DNA of 27,950 nt from JACCXJ01 sp052387115. GTDB lineage: Bacteria > Pseudomonadota > Gammaproteobacteria > JACCXJ01. Shown here one piece after another: positions 8,797 through 18,200 of this stretch. Under the pieces are notes generated by a model that saw nothing but the letters and a program-made list of their open reading frames with translations, was not told the DNA's origin and did no database searches. A program made the position numbers and the translations under genes. The stretch spans positions 1 through 27,950 of the forward strand of contig JBQTJM010000432.1 of the NCBI GenBank assembly GCA_052387115.1. The letters run 5' to 3'. How positions within the stretch are numbered: position 1 is the first letter of the stretch; every line of letters starts with the position of its first letter.

Positions 8797-8823
8797 ACTA
8801 TAGTTCGCGCGGCCCTTGGTCAA
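8797..8823 (-). promoter_or_regulatory. Candidate sigma-70 promoter for the phd gene
   Basis: TTGACC (8823-8818) and TATAGT (8802-8797) are separated by 15 bases, a little short. The -10 ends 33 bases before the phd ATG. It is the first promoter-like signal upstream of the minus-strand accessory genes. Confidence 0.45.
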
Positions 8824-8877
8824 GTCATGGCCAGACCGGAAACGTCATGCGGCGCGCACGGGCTCCAATGAGCGATA

Positions 8878-10023
8878 ATGATGGCAGGCGCGGCGTCGGC
8901 CGCGAGCAAAGACACACCCACCCGAGCCATGCCGACTTTCGACTTCGCAGCGATCAGCCGGGCGTTTGCCATGGACGGCGAGTACCGGAGCGCTTTCCCC
9001 CACGGGAACGGTCACATCCACGATACCTTCCTCCTCACCTGCGGCGGCGGCCGGCGTTACCTGGTGCAGCGGATCAACGAGCGCGTGTTCCGCGACCCGG
9101 AGGAGGTCATGCAAAACATCTCGATCGTGACCCGCCATGTGCATACGACGCTCGCTGCCCGCGGCGTCGCGGACCGCGCGCGGCGGGTGCTGACGCCCGT
9201 GCCCAGCCGGGAGGACCGGCTGCTCCATCGCGACGATTGCGGATGCTGGCGCGCCTTCGTCTTCATCGAGGGGACCAAGGGCTTCGATCGCGCCACAGGC
9301 ACATCGATGGCCTACGAGGCCGCGCGTGCCTTCGGCGAGTTCGCGCGCGACGTAGCCGACTTGGCACCCCATAGCCTCACCGAGACCTTACCGGCTTTTC
9401 ACCATACGCCCACCCGCTTTCTCGAATTCGAGCGCGCGTGCCAGGCCGACCGACACCAACGGGCCGCGCTGGCCGGGCCGGAGATCGCCTTTACACGCGC
9501 GCGGCGTGCGCTCGCTGAAATACCGTCGCGGTCGGTTCGGGAAGGCCAGATCCCATGGCGTGTGACGCACAACGACACCAAGCTCGATAACGTGCTGTTC
9601 GATGAAAAGAGCGGCGCGGCCCTGTGCGTCGTGGACCTCGATACCGTGATGCCGGGTCTTTCCCTGTATGACTTCGGCGATCTGGTGCGCAGTGCCGCGC
9701 ACCGGGCCGCGGAAGACACCGCGGAGCTCGACACGGTGGGGATCGAGATCCCGCTGTTTGCGGCCCTGGTCGCCGGTTATCTCGCTGGGACCCGCGGATG
9801 CCTCACTCCGGGCGAGCGCGATCATCTCGGGTTCGCGGGCCAGATCGTCGCACTGGAAACAGGGCTCAGGTTTCTGACCGACTATTTACAGGGCGATGTC
9901 TATTTCAAGACCGATCGCGAGCACCACAACCTGGAGCGCTGCCGCGTCCAGTTTCGGCTCGTGGAGTCGATCGAGGCGCGGATGGCGGAGCTGGAGGATG
10001 TGGTCCGGCGGGCCGGGCGCTAG
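8878..10023 (+). CDS. Phosphotransferase-family (APH fold) sugar-kinase-like protein
   Basis: Up to 381 residues. His231-Asn-Asp233 within THNDTKLDNVLFDE is the Brenner catalytic loop of APH-fold kinases. Asp253-Leu-Asp255 in VVDLDTVMPGLSLYDFGDL is the metal-binding motif. The version HNDTKLxN with DLDTVMPG is characteristic of N-acetylhexosamine 1-kinase (NahK)-like enzymes, so phosphorylation of an amino sugar is a reasonable guess rather than of an antibiotic. The start is uncertain: ATG at 8878 or 8929 (MPTFDF); family-like sequence begins soon after the second. It is divergent from the phd gene and followed 66 bases after its stop by the HerA-like gene with its own promoter. Confidence 0.85.
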   Translation: MMAGAASAASKDTPTRAMPTFDFAAISRAFAMDGEYRSAFPHGNGHIHDTFLLTCGGGRRYLVQRINERVFRDPEEVMQNISIVTRHVHTTLAARGVADRARRVLTPVPSREDRLLHRDDCGCWRAFVFIEGTKGFDRATGTSMAYEAARAFGEFARDVADLAPHSLTETLPAFHHTPTRFLEFERACQADRHQRAALAGPEIAFTRARRALAEIPSRSVREGQIPWRVTHNDTKLDNVLFDEKSGAALCVVDLDTVMPGLSLYDFGDLVRSAAHRAAEDTAELDTVGIEIPLFAALVAGYLAGTRGCLTPGERDHLGFAGQIVALETGLRFLTDYLQGDVYFKTDREHHNLERCRVQFRLVESIEARMAELEDVVRRAGR

Positions 10024-10028
10024 CGGTT

Positions 10029-10058
10029 TTGTCGGCGTACGATAGAGTTGGATACAAT
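10029..10058 (+). promoter_or_regulatory. Candidate sigma-70 promoter for the HerA-like gene
   Basis: TTGTCG (10029-10034) and TACAAT (10053-10058) have an 18-bp spacer. A strong Shine-Dalgarno, CGGAGGT, lies at 10076-10082, 7 bases before the ATG at 10090. Confidence 0.5.
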
Positions 10059-10089
10059 GGAGCCCCCAGGCCAATCGGAGGTCATTGCG

Positions 10090-11532
10090 ATGCACGATGG
10101 GATCCTCGTCGGTAAGGGAGAAGCGCCCCAGCACCTGCTCTACGCCATGGCTAATCGCCACGGGCTCATCGCCGGCGCCACCGGCACCGGTAAGACCGTC
10201 TCGGTCCGGGTCCTCGCCGAAGGCCTCGCGCAGGGCGGTGTGGCGGTGTTCCTGGCGGATGTGAAGGGCGATCTCTCCGGGATCGGCCAGCCCGCGCTCA
10301 ATGACCCCAAGCTCGAGGAACGCGCGCGGGCCGCCGGGGTCGGTGAGCTCGTCCCGGCGGGCTGCCCGGTCGTCCACTGGGACATTTTCGGGAAGAAGGG
10401 GCACCCCATTCGCACCACGATCTCCGAGATGGGGCCATTCCTGCTCGCGCGGCTGCTCACCTTGACCCCCGCGCAGGAGGGGGCGCTCAACATCGCCTTC
10501 CGGATCGCCGACGAGGAAGGGCTGCTGTTACTCGACCTCAAGGACCTGCGCGCCATGTTGGAGCACATCGCGGCCCACGCCGCCGAGCTGCCCGGCCGCT
10601 ACGGCAATGTCGGCAAGTCTTCGGTGGGCGCCATTCAACGGCAGTTGCTGGTACTCGAGCAAGAAGGCGGCGAGGCCCTGTTCGGCGAGCCGGCCTTCGA
10701 CATCCAGGATCTCATGGCGGCCGATGGGAAGGGCTCGATCCACCTGCTCGCCGCCGAGGATCTGATCCACCGGCCGCGCCTCTATGCGACGTTCCTGCTG
10801 GCGCTGCTCTCGGAGATCTTCGAGGAACTGCCGGAGGCCGGCGACCTCGATCGCCCCAAGCTCGTATTCTTTTTCGACGAGGCACATCTTCTCTTCGGCG
10901 ATGCCCCGAAGGCCTTGCTCGACAAGATCGAGCAGGTGGTGCGCCTGATCCGCTCGAAGGGGGTCGGGGTTTATTTCATCTCCCAGAGCCCGCTCGACAT
11001 TCCCGAGGCGGTCCTGGGGCAGCTAGGCAACCGCATCCAGCATGCGTTGCGCGCCTTCACGCCGCGCGACCAAAAGGCCGTGCGCGCGGCGGCCGAGACC
11101 TTCCGCGCCAACCCCGGCCTCGATGTCGCGGAGGCCATCACGGAGCTGGCCGTGGGCGAGGCCCTGGTGTCGATGCTGGACGAGAACGGCGTGCCCACCG
11201 CCGTCGAACGCGCGCTGATCCGCCCGCCCGCCTCGCGGCTAGGCCCCGCCACGCCATCGGAGATCGCAGAGGCGATCGCGAAGGGGCCGCTCGCCGGAAA
11301 ATACGAAAACGCCTTCGACCGCGAATCGGCCTACGAACACCTGAGACGCCGCGCCGAAGCCGCGCTTCCCCCCGTGGCCGGCGCGCACACGGGGCCCGCA
11401 GGGCGCCGTCCAATACAGGGTCGCGAGACGGCCATCGAAGCCCTCGCCAAGAGCGCGGCGCGCAGCATCGGCAATACACTCGGCCGGCAGATCGTGCGGG
11501 GGGTGCTGGGGGCCCTCCTACGGGGCAGGTAG
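10090..11532 (+). CDS. HerA-like ATPase, DUF853 family (YjgR-like)
   Basis: 480 residues from the ATG at 10090, chosen for its CGGAGGT ribosome binding site and because similarity begins at MHDGILVGKGE. Walker A is GATGTGKT (residues 29-36); Walker B is the hydrophobic strand LVFFFDEAHLLF near residue 260. The ADVKGDLSGI and YFISQSPLDIPE segments are typical of the DUF853/HerA C-terminal helicase-like ATPases. These are predicted DNA-translocating ATPases; E. coli YjgR is a homologue of unknown role. No NurA nuclease is adjacent, so a HerA-NurA resection function is not supported. The Ala/Gly/Arg-rich C-terminus is usual for the family. Confidence 0.9.
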   Translation: MHDGILVGKGEAPQHLLYAMANRHGLIAGATGTGKTVSVRVLAEGLAQGGVAVFLADVKGDLSGIGQPALNDPKLEERARAAGVGELVPAGCPVVHWDIFGKKGHPIRTTISEMGPFLLARLLTLTPAQEGALNIAFRIADEEGLLLLDLKDLRAMLEHIAAHAAELPGRYGNVGKSSVGAIQRQLLVLEQEGGEALFGEPAFDIQDLMAADGKGSIHLLAAEDLIHRPRLYATFLLALLSEIFEELPEAGDLDRPKLVFFFDEAHLLFGDAPKALLDKIEQVVRLIRSKGVGVYFISQSPLDIPEAVLGQLGNRIQHALRAFTPRDQKAVRAAAETFRANPGLDVAEAITELAVGEALVSMLDENGVPTAVERALIRPPASRLGPATPSEIAEAIAKGPLAGKYENAFDRESAYEHLRRRAEAALPPVAGAHTGPAGRRPIQGRETAIEALAKSAARSIGNTLGRQIVRGVLGALLRGR

Positions 11533-11625
11533 CGCTTTCGCGTCAGCCCACGTTGATCGGGTACCCATCCGCGCACCCACGCATCTCCAACCACAGGGCA
11601 CCGACTACCACCCCCGTGGGACCTC

Positions 11626-12801
11626 CTACGGGACCTCCGCATCGATGTTGTCCCCTGCTTTCTGGCCGGGTCGGTCCGGGGACAACCAATGTCCGATGGG
11701 GCGCGGCACCCCGAAGAAAAACCCCTGCGCGAGATCGAAACCAATCTCGGCGCAAGCCTGCGCTTGCCCGGCTGTTTCGATGCCTTCCGCAAGGGGAATC
11801 ACGCCTAGATCACGTACCATGTGCACCAGGGACTCCACGACGTGGCGCTTTGACAGTCCGCCGCGATCGAGGTTGGCGATGAGCCTGCGGTCGAACTTGA
11901 GGTAGTCGGGGGGCACCTCGGCCAGCTCATTCAAACGTCCCTCGCCGGCACCGAAGTCGTCATAGGCAAGCCCGATACCGGCTGCGCCGAGATCATTCTT
12001 GAAACGGCCCATCCAGTCCAGGTTCACGACCGAGTCCTCGTGGATCTCGACGACGATGCGGAGATTCGTCACCTCCGCTTGGGCCTTTTCCAAGGTACGG
12101 ACCAGGTCGGGATCGACCAGCTCGCTCGGATGGATATTGACGAACAATAAGGTCCGGTTCGGTAGCTGCGCCGCCAGCCGGACACCCTGAACCCAGAATA
12201 GTCGGCTCAGCTTCTGTTCCGCACAGAATCGTTTGGCGATGAGGAATAACTTGCTGGCGTCGTTTGGCAATGACGTCATGTCGACCCGAGCAAGCACCTC
12301 GAATCCTTGAATGACGTGATCGGTAAGCCTGATGATGGGCTGGTAATGCGGTGCGATGCCCCGCCCGTTCAAGAGATCAAAGAATGAGCGCGTCTCTGCG
12401 ACCAAGGGATCCGACACGAGCATCGTAGCGGGAGTGACGAGCGATTCCTCGTCATATAGGACCGCATCCTCGACCGTATCCTCGGCGCGCAGGCTGAACT
12501 GAAACTCCCCTATGTTGAGGATGTCGCCGTTTCGAAGGGGAAGTGCCCCACCAACGGGCCGTCCGTTGAGGTGAGTACCATTCGTGCTACCGAGATCGAC
12601 TATTCGCAACCCCTCCACGCCTCGTTCAATACGCGCGTGCTCTTTAGACACGCTGTTAGAGTGCAAGGTCAGATTGCATTCGCTAGCACGGCCGATGGTC
12701 CAAGGAAGGATAGAAATCCGATGCTCGCGTACGGCGCCAGGCCCGGAGATCTGGTCTAGAAACCAGACCTCGGCCACCAGCGGTCGGTTCTCTATTGCCA
12801 T
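11626..12801 (-). CDS. FHA-EAL protein: phosphothreonine reader fused to cyclic di-GMP phosphodiesterase
   Basis: 391 residues from ATG 12801 (a TTG at 12828 overlapping the upstream gene is an alternative). Residues about 25-110 form an FHA domain (TIGRASECNL, SVSKEHARI, DLGSTNGTHLNG), which normally binds phosphothreonine. Residues about 145-380 form an EAL domain. Its key residues are largely kept: EVL for EAL, VNIHP, VEIHED, YDDFGAG, the Lys of YLKFDRR, AEGIE and the Gln of LAQGFFFG. It may therefore hydrolyse cyclic di-GMP. It is the second gene of a minus-strand pair, 13 bases after the phosphomannomutase-like gene. The Ser/Thr kinase at 18487 is an obvious candidate partner for the FHA domain. 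Confidence 0.9.
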   Translation of the reverse strand: MAIENRPLVAEVWFLDQISGPGAVREHRISILPWTIGRASECNLTLHSNSVSKEHARIERGVEGLRIVDLGSTNGTHLNGRPVGGALPLRNGDILNIGEFQFSLRAEDTVEDAVLYDEESLVTPATMLVSDPLVAETRSFFDLLNGRGIAPHYQPIIRLTDHVIQGFEVLARVDMTSLPNDASKLFLIAKRFCAEQKLSRLFWVQGVRLAAQLPNRTLLFVNIHPSELVDPDLVRTLEKAQAEVTNLRIVVEIHEDSVVNLDWMGRFKNDLGAAGIGLAYDDFGAGEGRLNELAEVPPDYLKFDRRLIANLDRGGLSKRHVVESLVHMVRDLGVIPLAEGIETAGQAQACAEIGFDLAQGFFFGVPRPIGHWLSPDRPGQKAGDNIDAEVP

Positions 12802-12814
12802 GGGAACGGATTCA

Positions 12815-15010
12815 TTAAAATTGAGCAAGCCCTGAAACCCGTGATTCTATTTCCCGTAAAAGCTCGGCAAGGTCCTGGCGGCCGCACGTCACCAGGACCT
12901 CGAGCAGCCTGGCCGCGGCATACAGGCCGTCCGCAAACCCATACCAGCGGTCGCGAAGCGCGAACCGTCCATCGTGATCGGCGCCGAGCAGTGCGTCGGC
13001 TTCACTCATCTTCATCTCCAGGGACTCGCCTTCGTGCAGGGCGATGAGCGTTCCACCCCCGCGCTCCGCGAAGGGTTGCACCCTGCTCGCCCAGACACCA
13101 GGGCAGACGATCGATCGACCCGGGTTGAGCGCGAGCGCGCCATCGATCCATAGCATCAGCAGTCTTTCCGTCGTCACGAGCGCGCCGGCCCGGTCCACCA
13201 CCGCGCAACGGCAGCCCTCGCCATCGAAGGCCAGACCGATATCGGCCTGCGACTGACGCACCGTCGCGATTAGCCCCCCCAGGTCGCTCGCTTGGCTCAA
13301 GTTGGCCGGCCGGAAGGGGAGCGTGCTATCGATCTCACAAAAGATCTCGATCACCTTATGGCCCAGGGCCCTGAGCAGGGTGCACGCGACCGGACCCGCG
13401 ACGGCGTTCCCGCCGTCGACGACCACCGTCAAGCCGTGAGGAAAGGCCAGCGCGATGTTTTCAGTGACTGCCTGGACATAGGCGAAGCCGATCTCGGGAC
13501 ACTGCAGAGATCCGGCGCCAATGCGATAGGACCCACTCGATAGCCGCGCCTGCAACACCCGTAGCGTTTCGGCGGGCGACCGATGTTCGTGCAGCACGAA
13601 CTGCAGGCCGTTGTACGGATCGGGTTCGGCACCGCCCGTGACCATGACCCCTGCCTCGGTCGCCAGGTAATGGGCGGCAAAGCGCAGTACGGGCGCCGGG
13701 ACCATACCGATGTCGATCACATCGCACCCGCTCGCGCGTATCCCCCGTATCACGTCCTCGGTGAGCACGCCACCCGAAGCGCGCGCGTCACGGCCGACCA
13801 CGACCTCCTGGCGACCGCTGTCGTGAGTGACGCTACCGAAGGCGTGGCCCAGCTCGCGGATCACCTCACCCGTCAAGGTCGCGCCCACAACCCCGACGAC
13901 CCCGTCCTCGCGAAACACGGATCCCGATACCATCGTACGGGCCAAGGTGTCGGGCCCTGCCGGGGACATCTCGACGGGCGATCCTGCAACGTCATGGGGC
14001 GGCGTGGACGGATCGTTGGCCGGCGCGGGTTTCGCGTCGGGCGCCCTATGATCACCGCTGCCCGGCTGGTCATTCACCACGACCTCGGCGGCTCTGGTGA
14101 ACGCGGCCCCATTCGGCGTTGCAGCCGCAACGACGCCGATGCTCAACCGTTTGCGCTGCAAAAACAGGAGTCCCGTCAACATGCCGGCGCCCGTGACGAC
14201 CCAGGCGCTTACACCGATCCATCCCCATTCTCGATCCGGCCCTCTCCAGGAAGCGATCGCCCGCTCGGCCGCGCTCATTGGCGGCCAATAGGCGATGACC
14301 CAAAGCGAATCTGGAATGTGGACTCGAGCCACCGGTTCGCTGGTCTTGAAGGTCGGCTCCCCGTATCGAGCGAGGGTCGTAACGTTGACCCCTGGGTTAG
14401 CTTGTTGTACCTCGATGTAGCCTTCGGGGGCTGTCGATCCTTGTCCCCGGGCTTCGAGTAGGCGAGGGGTCAGACTGAGATGAATGAAGCCGAGTAGCTT
14501 CCCCGCGCCGCCTCCTACCCGCTCGATGAGGACGATGTGTTGCTTTGGGTCTGCGGGCAGCACGACCTCGGCCGGGATCACCCCTCGATTCTCAACGGCC
14601 TGCTGCATCAGGTACAGGGCCGTATAGGTCAGCGGCGGGTCTGATTCCAGGTCCACACGGATGTTATCCCTACGAATCAATCGAATACGCAAGGCCTGTG
14701 GCACTCGCCTAACGATTTCGGCTTCGACCTCCTTGAGAGCGGGCGTTGCGGGTGCCTCGAAGTGGCGGACGAGGTCCGGATCAATGCTCCACAGCCGGAG
14801 CGTTCGACGCGTTGCCTCGAGTTTCTCCGCGATGCCGTGGGCCCAGTCTTGAATGGCCTGGGGAGCGGGGGTCGGTCGGAGCGGTACATCGGTGGCGGCC
14901 CACGCGGCTGGGAGTGGGTACGGCCATGGCCCCGACACCATGCTACCGAACAGTGCAATGATCGAAATGATCGAGAGGCGCGTTTTGGCTGTCACCGATG
15001 CGTAGAACAA
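12815..15010 (-). CDS. Membrane-anchored phosphomannomutase/phosphoglucomutase homologue lacking catalytic residues
   Basis: 731 residues. A hydrophobic N-terminal anchor (LSIISIIALFGSMVSG) and a second one near residues 270-290 (GWIGVSAWVVTGAGMLTGLL) enclose a probable periplasmic sensor-like domain, as in the long forms of AlgC. A Pro/Ala-rich linker leads to PMM/PGM domains from about residue 360. The catalytic serine loop (normally T-x-S-H-N-P) reads TGGAEP at 458-463, so the phosphoserine is gone. The metal loop DGDGDR reads DGEGCR (596-601). The sugar loop GEMSGH is replaced by GADHDG, although RDRWYGFADGLYAAARLLE follows normally. The C-terminal phosphate-binding domain is missing. It is therefore probably a pseudoenzyme. 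The start is uncertain (TTG at 15010, or a nearby GTG). It forms an operon with the FHA-EAL gene. Confidence 0.85.
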   Translation of the reverse strand: MFYASVTAKTRLSIISIIALFGSMVSGPWPYPLPAAWAATDVPLRPTPAPQAIQDWAHGIAEKLEATRRTLRLWSIDPDLVRHFEAPATPALKEVEAEIVRRVPQALRIRLIRRDNIRVDLESDPPLTYTALYLMQQAVENRGVIPAEVVLPADPKQHIVLIERVGGGAGKLLGFIHLSLTPRLLEARGQGSTAPEGYIEVQQANPGVNVTTLARYGEPTFKTSEPVARVHIPDSLWVIAYWPPMSAAERAIASWRGPDREWGWIGVSAWVVTGAGMLTGLLFLQRKRLSIGVVAAATPNGAAFTRAAEVVVNDQPGSGDHRAPDAKPAPANDPSTPPHDVAGSPVEMSPAGPDTLARTMVSGSVFREDGVVGVVGATLTGEVIRELGHAFGSVTHDSGRQEVVVGRDARASGGVLTEDVIRGIRASGCDVIDIGMVPAPVLRFAAHYLATEAGVMVTGGAEPDPYNGLQFVLHEHRSPAETLRVLQARLSSGSYRIGAGSLQCPEIGFAYVQAVTENIALAFPHGLTVVVDGGNAVAGPVACTLLRALGHKVIEIFCEIDSTLPFRPANLSQASDLGGLIATVRQSQADIGLAFDGEGCRCAVVDRAGALVTTERLLMLWIDGALALNPGRSIVCPGVWASRVQPFAERGGGTLIALHEGESLEMKMSEADALLGADHDGRFALRDRWYGFADGLYAAARLLEVLVTCGRQDLAELLREIESRVSGLAQF

Positions 15011-15234
15011 TTTTTGTTTACTCTCAAGGAGTTAGCCCCTAAAGCCTGCGTCGGAAGGAGTCGTTAACCACGACCTCCGATCCCCGTTTGCCGCGGGAGC
15101 TTAGCGGCCACGCCAGCCCGTCGATTGACGTGATCCGTGAATGCAACGCCCAAAGTGGGTGGGATAGGCACAATGTGTGCCTCTGTAGGGTCCACACTGT
15201 CGCAAGCACATCCAACCCGATACCGCCGTCCATC

Positions 15235-18200
15235 ATGGTCCCCAGCCCCTTTGCCCAGGAGGAAAGGCCTGTCGCCGCCGAAAACCGACGCTTCATCCGG
15301 TATCACATCGCCCTCCGGGCCACCCTGTTGAGCCGGAGATGCGGCGCAGGACCTTGCATCATTCGAAACTTTTGCGGCGGGGGGATGTATCTCGCCGTGG
15401 CCGACGATTGTCAGCCCGAGGCTCTGGCTCAGCTGCGACACTTGGGCCCCGGCGACGGGCTCGTGCTTCGTTTCAGTGTTCCTACCTCCGGCGGTACGCC
15501 TGGTTTCGAGATCCGTGCTACGGTGGTCTGGGCCGCTGCGGGCAAGCTCGGTATCGCGTTCAGCGGTGACTACCCGGAGGCCGTCACGGCCCTGGTGGGA
15601 ACTGCCAAAGGCCAAGGATGTGAGCGCTTCCCCGGCCCCACCATCGATCCCGTACGGGGTTCGGCCGCGGCGCTACCCCCGAGGCCGATATTGCAGGCCA
15701 TCGTTGGACACTGCCAACCGCTTGCCCTAGACGCCTTGACGGAATCGTGTAAGCGCTGCTTCGACAAGCTCGATCAGGACCTGTTTCAGGCGACCCTGGG
15801 GTCCAAGAGCAATCAAGAGCAGACACCGTTCCTCGATGCGATGATCCTGGTGCGTGGACAACGTCAGCGCCTGGGGCAGGACATCCTCGCCCGCGTGGCC
15901 CACGACCTCGAACGGCTCGCACAAGGTAAACCGCCGCTCGCATGCAGCATTCCCGGAACGGGTACGGCGCCTGGGAAGGAATCGCTCTCCTTGGTGACGA
16001 AGGAGGATCTCGAGGACTTCCTCGCGTTGTCGAACGTGGTGGCGAGGCTCGAGATACACCTCAAGGCACCACTCCTCCCCATCGAGCGGGGCCTCGCTCT
16101 GCTCTTGAGTTGCCCACCCGAAAAGCTCCGCAATCCTCTCGCCCCGGCCAATCTCTGCCACGTGTTCTCCAGCGTATTCCAGAGCTTGAGAATCGTCTCG
16201 CCGCAGATCGAGCTTGCTTACCAGGCGTGGGAAACCGCGTTGCTCGAACGCCTTGGGGAGCTGTACGCTAAGATCGAGGAGCGGTTCATGGAGCAAGGAA
16301 TCGTGCCACACGCGGAAGCCCGTCGCCCCGTTGCGCGATCCGCCCCGCGTATCGTCCGCGCACGGGAGTGGGAGACCGAGCCGGGCGGAATGCACCCCGG
16401 ACGACCCGCGTCTTCGGGGAAGCGCGGGGCCGGGCGGTTGTCGACCGAACGGTCGACCAGCACGGTGCCACGCGGTGGGAACACGGAAGTGGCCGCCGGC
16501 GCCGTGTTCAACGACATCGATTGGGATCCGGTAGACTCGAGCGGTGATCTCGCCCCGCCACCCCACAAGCTGGCGGCCCTCGAGAGTCTGGCCGCCGTGT
16601 TGCGGGGACAGACGCCCGGCGCCTCGCACCCCACGACGGTGGACCTCACGCGCGCAGCTACCCGCCCACCGGCCACTGCGGGTGCGGCGTTCTACACCGC
16701 CCCGCAGATCCGTGACGCCTTGATCCGTTTGCAGGAAACCGGCGCCATCGCGCAAGACCCAGGGGCGCCGGACGACAGTTTCACCGAGCGGTTGGTCGGG
16801 GCGCTCGCCGCGCAGGATGGCCCACCCGATCGGAGCTTTCGACCTCAAGACCTGAGAACGATTGAGATCGTATCGAGACTCGTCCCTGCGCTCGCCCAAG
16901 GCGATCGGGTCGGTCATTCGCGAGCGTCGCAGATCGAGAGGATCGCGCCGCATCTCTATCACACGGCCCTGTGTGACCCGAGCTTCTTGAGCGATCCCGA
17001 GCATCCCACGCGGCGGCTGCTGGAGACCTTGATGCGCCTTCAGGCCGGCGCGCCGGAGGACGCGTGGCGCGAGATTGAGTCGGCCGTCACGGTGCTCGTC
17101 CAGGGCAACGCGGACGACACCCTCGGCGGCCCGTCGGCCGTATCGAACGCCCTGGAAGCCCTGCAATGTATCGACAAGACACGACAGGCGCGGCACGCAC
17201 AAAACCTGCGGGAGTTCATCACCGGCTGCGAGGCGCAGCAGGCATTCTTGAGATCCAGACACCAACTGGCCAAAAGAGAGTCGAGCGCGACGGCACCGTC
17301 CACACCGCCGCCATCGCACCAGCCCCAAGCGTGGACCTTTTGGCTGGATCGCGCAAGGCGTCTCCAGATCGGCGACGCTCTGCAGTTTTCGAAGGGGACA
17401 CAGGCCGGCCAACGACTTGAGCTTGCCTGGGTCGGAGACGGGCATAGCCCTTTGATGTTCGTGGACGCCGAGGGCAAGAGGGCCGGCAGTTGGACGTTGC
17501 AAGAGCTGGCCATGCTGCTCAGGACCGACGCGGCGAGCCTCGCCGACCCTGCGGCACGCTCCCCTGTGGATCGAGCGTTCCAGTCGGTGCTGCATTCGCT
17601 CTTTTCGGATCTATGCCAGCAGGCGATCGGCGGAGCGACCTGCGAAACGACGCCGACCTCGAGGGCCGCTCACGAGGCGGCTGAATCTTCCCCTGAACCG
17701 GAAAGCGGCGAGGGGCTCTCGCAATATCCCCCGCCGCAGCCCGCCCCGGATTGGGCCGCGTGTCTGAAGCAGGCGCTGGACGGAGAAGCGTTGGAGCTCT
17801 GGTTCCAACCTATCGAATCGCAAATATCCCGGTCGGTCATGGGCCTGCGTCTAGTCCCGAGGATCCGATTTGCCGGCCAAGTCCTGCACCCGCCCGAAGA
17901 GACAGAAGACGAGGAGCTCACCGCAAGGCTCCGAGAGCTGGGGCGTCGGGTCATACGAGACACGCTCGGGTGGTTGGCTGCACGCAGCGAAGGGTGGCAG
18001 GTTGAGATATTGGTAATCGCGCTGTCACCTATTCAGCTCACGGATCCGCTGCTCATCGAGTACACCATCGAGCGACTCATGGAAAGCACGGTCCCCCCCA
18101 GTAAGCTCTGTTTCGAGCTTGCCGAGGCAACCGTGCTCGCCCATCCCATGGAGGTGCTGCATGCGGTTGGAACGCTGCGCGAGCTTGGTTGTCGGATCTT

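Noticed and set aside
8878..10023. Aminoglycoside resistance kinase
   Set aside because: The fold is APH-like, but the HNDTKLxN...DLDTVMPG pattern fits NahK-like sugar kinases better.
10090..11532. HerA-NurA DNA end-resection operon
   Set aside because: No NurA-like nuclease gene is adjacent; the protein fits DUF853 better.
11331..11882. Short frames on both strands after the HerA-like gene
   Set aside because: They overlap the ends of two well-supported genes and show only biased Arg/Pro composition.
15727..17595. 622-codon open frame on the minus strand
   Set aside because: It lies entirely antisense to the PilZ-DUF1631-EAL gene, is Arg/Gln/Leu-rich, and has no recognisable motif; typical shadow frame in GC-rich DNA.
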